In this document: piece after piece, positions 55,500 through 64,000 of the stretch
Layout of the letters: each line of letters starts with the position of its first letter
Numbering within the stretch: position 1 is the first letter of the stretch
Assembly: GCF_018991925.1 (NCBI RefSeq)
Contig: NW_024735554.1
Span: 2,312,407 to 2,376,406 of the forward strand
Reading direction: 5' to 3'
Source of the DNA: Homarus americanus
Lineage: Eukaryota; Arthropoda; Malacostraca; Decapoda; Nephropidae
Length of the DNA: 64,000 nt
The notes under the pieces: model-generated
What the model was told of the DNA's origin: nothing
The model's database searches: none
Seen by the model: the letters and a program-made list of their open reading frames with translations, nothing else
Made by a program: the position numbers and the translations under genes

Positions 55500-56540
55500 A
55501 CTGTCGTCAGCAGGCAATTATCCATTTAGGGGGATTTCCACTCTCATTATCTCATTGTCAGCTAGCCATACAGTCAGTTTGTGAATAGCTTGTGTATTTA
55601 CTTCATCATTCCAGTGACTCAATGTGTGGGGTCAGCTGTTGGAGCTCCTCAGTACAGTACTCGAACCACTTAACACCCTGAAGCGCTATCTGTAGTCCAC
55701 ATGGCCTAGTCACAGTGGATGTGAGGTGTTTATCTGGATAAGTTGATAATAATAATAATAATAAATATTACTTATGGATATTACTACTATCAGTGTGAAA
55801 GGCAGCATTGAAGAATTGCGGTGTGTGGTAGCGTTTGTGTGTGTGTTTTTCATGGTTGTATACGTGGTTGTGTTTGGCAATGAATTTATATTTTTTTCAT
55901 TCTTTTACTTTTAGAAAGTTTGCTATTCAAGTCAACGTTCATGGTTCAAACACTTACAGTATGTTAAACACACACACACACGCCTTTATCTACAATGTTT
56001 CTTTCTCAAACATACCGGTTAATGTGCTGTAGAGACGATGCTTGTCTCGAATCTTTTGAAGAAAAAACTGACATTTAGTTTGGCAGTAACTTTTGTTGTG
56101 GTGTGAACCTTGTCCAAATTTGCCTGAAGGAGAGCATCTTTGTTTTCACTACACGTTTATATTTCTTTGAAGAGGAAAATAAGCTAAAGTTATTAAGTTT
56201 CAATAATTGTAGCTGTTATTGTCAGAGTTCCTGCTTAATTGTAAGAGTCATTTATATTTAAATAGTTCACTATTCTGATGTTTAAGTTTATATTACTGTA
56301 CTAATAAGTGAATTTACTCTCAAAGATAAAAATAAAATGAGGAATTGTTAAGACCACATATCAAAGCAGAATCTTAATGTTTAATTTTCAATTGTTGATG
56401 AGTATTGTAAGTACTAACCTAGACTACGCGCTTGTAGTTGTTAAAGCGCAATAATACATTATAACATTAGCAACATCAAGTTTTTCAAGTAGGGACTGTT
56501 GATATTAGGCAGTTTACTGCTGTAAGAGATGTTTTCCCCT
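55500..56540. other. Sequence without recognised features
   Basis: AT-rich DNA with a short (AAT)n at 55747-55768. Nothing coding was recognised. Confidence 0.5.
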
Positions 56541-56546
56541 CCACAG

Positions 56547-56727
56547 ACAGGTGGGAGCGCGCGACTGACTCCCTGGCCAGATTTGTCAATTTAGTTTGGC
56601 GTTACTTCGAGTGTGATGTGGAAGTGGAGAATGGTGCTATATCTGTTGTGGTGACAGTCCAAGTGTACTCTGTAGTGCTCTGTAGCAGTGCCCCAAGGTG
56701 TGACCCCTTCCCAACATACTACAAAAA
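56547..56727 (+). other. Candidate exon, identity unknown
   Basis: A strong polypyrimidine tract and CAG (gttttcccctccacag) precede it and a perfect GTGAGT donor follows. One frame stays open across all 181 bases (R-W-E-R-A-T-D-S-L-A-R-F...). The peptide matches no family I know. It may be a non-coding 5' exon or chance. Confidence 0.22.
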
Positions 56728-57359
56728 GTGAGTACGTGTTTTAAATGATAACACAGGTGTGGGGGTTACCATTAGTTGTTTTTTTCCTTTTGAGTTAAGA
56801 CTGTGAGACTGAGTGTAACAACCTCTGTGGGCGCACATGCTTGGTGCTCATTTGTATCACTCACAGGTGGTTCATTAAACAGTATTCTCCCTCAAAATAC
56901 TTCAAAATTTGCTTTTATATTTCCGATTTCAGAGTCTCCGTTATACGAGAGTAATTACGGACAAGGTTACCGGTCTATATCGGTATATAAAGGCTCACTG
57001 GTTCAGTAAATACATTGCAATGGTAAATAGGAAGTCGATATAACCAAGGATAGCTCAAGAAGATATTTAACCCTTTAATTGGAAGGGGTTTCAGCTGAAT
57101 AAAATTTACGGTAACGATGTTAATGTGTTCGTCTTACAAAGGCCAGGATAACACAAGGTGCCGCATTGATTGTACCAAGTTGAAGAATTAAGCATTGTTC
57201 ATTTTCACTCACTAATTTTCTTCACAATGTAAGCATTTGGTGTAAAGGTTATCATAAGGTGACGTCGAATCTTCAGTGTTACGTAAAAAGGTAAACGTAA
57301 TTGTGTATGTTATAACGAATTATAATCCCATAAATCTCTTAAACCTTGCACAGTGTTAT

Positions 57360-57620
57360 TGTAACCCCTATAACGTACCCTCAATAAACCCCATAATTCA
57401 GTATATCTGAAACGTCATCCCTTCACATACCATAATAATCAATCACAGCCTCGTACCTTGATGCAACATAATTCCTCCGTAATTTAACGTACCATGACAT
57501 TCATAACTTGTGTACCGTAACTTAACATACTGTAACACTGTAACTTGGTGTACCACAATCTCCTGTAACTTGACGTATTGTAACCTCATAACTTTACTTT
57601 AACCCCACGGTACAGTTGAG
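57360..57620. repeat. Degenerate GTAAC/ACGTA-type short repeat
   Basis: Words such as cgtaccgtaac, gtaacttgacgta and tgtaacctcataact recur every 15-25 bases. It looks like an old tandem array with much drift. Confidence 0.5.
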
Positions 57621-58500
57621 GTCAAAGTTCGCTTCTTCTCAAAATGAAGCCGCATCAAACGAGATATATCAGAGTAAGTCAGTTCGGAAACTTATTCCCG
57701 GGACTCCGTTTCACCCTAGGGAGCGAACTTTTTGTCCACGACGGTACGTACTGTACCTTTAAACCCCTTAAGTTGACATACTATATTCACCCACAATTTA
57801 TTCTATCTTAAGTAAACCTACCAATCCATAACTTCCCGCCATAAGTTTAAACCAAAATCACTACAAGTTTCACTGTCGTACATACAGTCTACATAAGTTC
57901 TACAGACTATTTCCAGATAAAACGCTAAAATCATAGACTGTAAGTGGACCGTAATTCATTATTGTAAACTAAATATTTTCCTAACATACCTGTAACTGAA
58001 TAACGGTCTTAACTGTGATATAAACATGAATTTGAATCAAATGGTTAAAGTATATTATTTTATGATCGCACTACGAATCACGTAAGAAGTGTTTTTTTTA
58101 CCAAATAAAAAAACGAATGAATTTAAAAGTTACACGAACAGCGTCGCGTCTTTATTAAAATAATTATGCGCATTATTAAAACCCAACTTATCCTAATCAA
58201 GCTAGTTTAATCGTTTACGTTATGCGTAGTCTTGTCATATGCGTGATCTTGGCTGTGATTTAAATCACGAACAACCTATCCACCACTTAAAATTATCGTA
58301 AATTGCTTTTTAGGGATATTGTAATTCTAGTTTTCTTTCTTTTGTGTGGTTCTGTAATGTATGCAGACCTAATGATTTACATAGCAGACAGGATTCCAAA
58401 ATTGCGAGTGTCGTGTGTCCAGTATAAGATTGGTTAGGTTCGTTTGTATAAAGTCGGGTTTTGAAGCAAATTGTTTTAGTATTTGTGAATATGTTACGAG
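57621..58500. other. Sequence without recognised features
   Basis: It has a somewhat higher CpG content than the AT-rich middle of the window. No gene is seen. Confidence 0.4.
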
Positions 58501-58503
58501 GCT

Positions 58504-58562
58504 GTACAGTACAGCCAGAAACAGTAATTGCTACCCCCCCCCCCCTCTCCAGTAGCCGGAGC
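58504..58562. repeat. Left member of an inverted repeat pair with poly-C
   Basis: ctgtacagtacagccagaaa then aattgctac and a C-run pair in reverse with 59455-59512. Confidence 0.6.
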
Positions 58563-58849
58563 CACAGCCAGCGAAGGCCGATTTTGACAAAACGCAACAT
58601 CGTCAGGAACGATAGTTTCCAAAACTACCCAGCAACTTTTAGACGGAGAAGGATTTGTCCGATCACCAACCGCCAGGCCTTCACTTTTTTTTTGTAGGGA
58701 AAGGAGGAATGAAGGAAGATTAGAGGTGGGGGAAGGAAGTTATAGTTCGGAAGTTGAAGAAATTCAGGAGGAGGTAAGAGAGGGCGGGCTGACCGCCTAG
58801 CTAAGCTAATACGTGCCGGTACAGGCACGAGACAGCCTACCCTGTCCCA

Positions 58850-59450
58850 TTTATGGGTGTTTTAAGGGCCTTATTTCATATTCCGCCGACCCTACTGGCG
58901 GATGCTGGTTAGGGAGGCTGTCTATTGTCTGGCCGTGTAGATCGAGGGTGGTAATGGACCTTTTGAGATTTCGTAGCTTTTTGGGAACCATGTATGGTTG
59001 TTGTCGTTATCTGGTGGGAGTCTTTGAAGGAGTTCTTGCTCTGATCGTTCTATCTTTTGCTAGATTCTGCTGGCCAGGGTGTGCAGCTGCTGGTTGATGG
59101 GTTTCATTCTCAGGTCTCTATGTATCTCGGCTGTGGTTCTGGTGAAGGGGTATCTTTCACCTGTGACGAGTCTTAGGGCTTCATTTTGGACCACCTGTAA
59201 TTTTAATATTTGAGTGGTGCTCATAGTATGAAGAGGTATTGCTGGGTGAGTTAATATCGGTGTGATAAATGATGTCACCAGGCGGAGTTTAATTTTCTCA
59301 GGAAGCGCTTTAAAGCGGTCTAGTTTTCTCAGCTCTCCTCTTGCTTTTTCATTCCTACTGTGGACATGATGGGAGTAACCTGTCGTTGATATATGTAGGC
59401 CCAGGAGGGTGCCTCTGCTTTTGTATTCTATCTGGGCATTATCACTTGCT
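58850..59450 (-). mobile_element. LINE RT C-terminal fragment (jockey-like), antisense
   Basis: The minus strand reads L-G-L-H-I-S-T-T-G-Y, then L-R-L-V-T-S-F-I-T-P-I-L-T-H, then L-Q-V-V-Q-N-E-A-L-R-L-V-T-G and K-P-I-N-Q-Q-L-H-T-L-A. This is the post-RT region of a jockey-like LINE. A stop in place of a Trp codon near 59058 breaks it, and the RT core is missing. Confidence 0.72.
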
Positions 59451-59454
59451 TGCC

Positions 59455-59512
59455 ATGGCTACGGGGAGGTGGGGGGGGGGTGTAGCAATTGCTGCTTCGG
59501 ACTGTACCTCAG
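59455..59512. repeat. Right member of the inverted repeat pair with poly-G
   Basis: The complement of this stretch (gtacagtccgaagcagcaat, tgctaca and a C-run) matches the left member at 58504-58562. Confidence 0.6.
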
Positions 59513-59529
59513 ATAAGATGACTGTTTAA

Positions 59530-61308
<1,779 letters not shown>

Positions 61309-61884
61309 CTACACAATATATTTAAGGTTAAAAACTTACTAATAATAAACAGACACTCATAGTGAACACCTCATTACAGGGAGGTACCGACTCCTACAGT
61401 GTATGTATTCCCTGCTTGTATATGTTGTGTATTTCATGCTAATCTTAAGTGTACGCGTCTTAATGTGTATGTTGTATTTTTTTGTGAGCTTGTGTATTAT
61501 ACGGATAGTGTGTGTGGCTGAAAATATGTGGGGATTAAAATTTCATATAACTTTTCACTATTTATTTTCTAACCCCGCATTCAAGGTGCAGGGAGTTCAG
61601 TGGAAAAACGCTTTCACATGAACAATTATGACTACTCACTGCTCATAGTCTAGTTAGTGTGGGTGATGTAATTATATAAACATAATGTACGTAGCTCACA
61701 TTTATATAAGTATTACTGTCTGTTTGATAGGGGCTAATACAAGCGGAGTATTGTGGTGTGGCCATTGTGTTCAGCTACTTCTGGTCAACTATTTTTTATG
61801 TTAATGAAAACGGAAAGAATTTTTAGCATCTTCAGAATTTGACCCAGTTCCATCGTGGTGTTTTCTATTAGCATGGCGTAATCT

Positions 61885-62285
61885 AAGGGCTGAGACTTGA
61901 TTGGCTGACGTGTGATGTTGTGTTAAACCGTGGTGTGATTGGCTGACGTAGGTGTGACGTTAGTTTAAACCGGTACTGATTGACCTACGTAGGTGTGACG
62001 TTATCTTAAACCATGGTGTGATTGGATGACGTAAGTGTGACGTTATCTTAAACCATGAAGTGATCTCCTATCGAGCGAGGTGTGGCGTTATCTAAACCGT
62101 GACGTGATTGGCTCTTGAGGTATGACGTTATCTTAAACCGTGACGTGATTAGTTATCCAGGTGTGACGTTATCTTAAACCGTGACGTGATTGGCTATCGA
62201 AGTCACCGAAGTGTGACGTTATCTTAAACCGTGACGTGATTGGCTATCGAGGTGTGACGTTATTGGCTATATCGAGGTGTCACTA
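61885..62285. repeat. ~42-bp minisatellite with CCAAT and TGACGT motifs
   Basis: About nine units vary around gtgacgtgattggct, a spacer (atcgaggtg) and tgacgttatcttaaacc. Each unit therefore carries an ATTGG (inverted CCAAT) box and one or two TGACGT half-sites. Later units are nearly identical and early ones are diverged. It could act as a regulatory array, but no adjacent start site is proven. Confidence 0.8.
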
Positions 62286-62371
62286 GGTATTACTTAGCCG
62301 TGAACAGACGACGAGCACTCGTGTAACTTGTCTTCAAATGTATTCTCAGCATATTTTGATTTGTCACATTT

Positions 62372-62377
<6 letters not shown>

Positions 62378-62452
<75 letters not shown>
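62378..62452. repeat. (TA)n microsatellite
   Basis: About 37 TA units. Confidence 0.98.
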
Positions 62453-62455
<3 letters not shown>

Positions 62456-62569
62456 TTTATGATAGTGATAGGTAGGGACAAGATGGAAGGGGTGTGCGGT
62501 AGGGAAAGGTCTGGCAGCACTGTTAATGGCGGGTGGTGGCCTACCTCGCTGAATACCTGAGTAGAAAGT

Positions 62570-62880
62570 GGCCGCTGGAGGCGGTGGTGGGTGGGGGGAG
62601 TAGTTATGGTGACTGGGAGTGGTGCTGGAGATGGGGGTAGTAGTTATGGTGACTGAGAGTGGTGCTGGGGATGGGGGTAGTAGTTATGGTGACTGGGAGT
62701 GGTGCTGGGGATGGGGGTAGTAGTTACGGTGACTGGGAATGGGGATGGGGGTAGTAGTTCTGGGTGTGGTGCTGGGGATGGGGGTAGTGGCGTTGGTGAC
62801 TAGGGTTGGTGATGGTAGTGGTGGTGACTGAGGATGGTAGTAGTTGTGGTGACTGGTGATGATGGTAGTGGTAGTGGTAG
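62570..62880. repeat. G-rich minisatellite (GGTGACTGGGAGTGGTGCT type)
   Basis: About six units of roughly 40-42 bases with ggggatgggggtagtagtta. The units shorten and decay to the right into GTGGTGACT words. The minus strand is Pro/His/Thr-rich in all frames and is not credible as protein. Confidence 0.85.
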
Positions 62881-64000
62881 CAGGAAGTGCTTGGCCGGAA
62901 CATTTGCAGCTTAGTCAGGGTCTGGGCACGTCGGGTCGGGGTTTGGTACCTGGGTGTTAGGGGTAGTAGATATTTTCGGGGTATGGTATAGAATCTCGGT
63001 GTAAATTTAAGAACGATCTTGCCTCCATCGTCTTGTTGCTTGCGTAAGGCTGGGAGAGACACGTTCACTTATTTTGCCAGTGACGGACCTATATTGAGGC
63101 AGACTATGGTGTCTTGTTAAGGAGTGTGTATCTTAATATTTACTCGAATTTTGTGTTACGGAAATTATCAGTTCAATTTTGAAATAATTTCTGCACTTTT
63201 TTTATTGTGTGTTTTAGTTCGTTAGTCAGCTAGGATAAATAACGTTAGATTGGGTGTACTGTACTGTTGAACCTTTACCCACGAGAAATGTTTATTGTGC
63301 GAAGCTTTGCGACTTTGGACTGTTGGGTGTTGGGTGAAGAAGCTAAGAGAGATAAGATAAGCGATCAGCTGTGCCCAAGAGGGTGGCTGTGTGGAAGCTA
63401 CTGTTATTTGTACTGTTGGCTACGTCTGTTAACTTCGTGTTGCTGGCGCCTTTTTGCCTGGTAGTGAGAACACGGCACGCTCCACTGAACACTGCCCAAC
63501 AGTAATATGTCCTATAGCCAACACTTTTTAATATGGTTTCCTAGATTTTAACAACTCGTAATGAACGATACAATCCGGTTAGAGATCCATGGTACAATTT
63601 ATAATCTTCCTTGTTTATATTTCTTTGTAATATTAGGAACTGGGTGACAATAGAGAGAGAGAGAAAAAAATTCCATTCACATCGCCGAGGGTCAAGACGG
63701 GGCAGGTGAAAAACTCGTCCCGGGTTGGTACAAGTCTCGGGACCAGTACATAGCTAACCCACACTCAGCACAAGGTCGAACGTCAGGCAGGAACATGATG
63801 AAATCCTTCTCTAGTGGTGGTCCGGAGCGAAAGGCTATCGTTGATTTGGAATGAACGATGCTAATGTTAGCGGGAAATAGCGGACATACCGTCGCTAGCC
63901 CCACGAACCATCACCCCAGGAACTTACAACATGTTCCTCCATGTTTAATATTTCCCGTAATTGATGGTGTGTGGAAAGCTCAAACTGCTTCACTTAACTC
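62881..64000. other. Right end of window, no recognised gene
   Basis: It is relatively GC-rich and CpG-containing. A 70-codon minus-strand frame (63692-63904) and a 65-codon plus-strand frame (63267-63464) have no known motif. Another gene may begin beyond the window. Confidence 0.4.

Overview
This is an animal nuclear genome window. Protein-coding exons are separated by long AT-rich introns with GT-AG borders, and most of the sequence is transposon debris and microsatellite. (TA)n tracts, the recurrent words TACTGTA and TACAGTA, and the retroelement and pogo/Tigger families look arthropod, probably a decapod crustacean. That taxonomic guess is inference. I see no bacterial genes, rRNA genes, functional tRNA genes or CRISPR array.

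The one cellular gene I can recognise is the 3' two-thirds of a RABGAP1 (GAPCenA/TBC1D11) orthologue on the + strand, from 2918 to 32440. Fourteen exons join in frame to 733 codons plus a stop. In order they encode the end of the kinesin-like/DUF3694 domain, a Ser/Thr-rich acidic linker, a complete TBC Rab-GAP domain with both catalytic fingers (IxxDxxR and YxQ), and a C-terminal coiled coil. The N-terminal PTB-domain exons must lie before the window.

The introns hold a decayed LINE in antisense (about 8.4-10.85 kb), two antisense LINE 3' ends (12.5 and 25.1 kb), a hAT-like element (14.1 kb), twin 183-bp foldback MITEs (3.6 and 17.5 kb), minisatellites, and several pogo/Tigger relatives. One of these is a demonstrable nest: a 3.4-kb TA-flanked element inside another pogo element in the last intron.

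Downstream, 32.5-47.9 kb is mostly featureless AT-rich DNA with (TA)n tracts and a 1.4-kb pogo-type element at 38.9 kb. From 48.0 to 55.5 kb lies a dense transposon cluster: a LINE endonuclease fragment, a short pogo derivative, a nearly intact pogo/Tigger element (49258-51904) with a DD32D transposase and a PCNA-binding-type (PIP) tail cut off by a single TAG, a tRNA-derived SINE head, an env-like fragment, a CR1-like LINE, a mariner remnant and a hAT end. From 55.5 to 64 kb there is no confident gene. It holds a jockey-like RT fragment between inverted poly-C repeats, a (CA)n tract, an array of CCAAT and TGACGT motifs at about 61.9-62.3 kb and a G-rich minisatellite, possibly the 5' neighbourhood of another gene.
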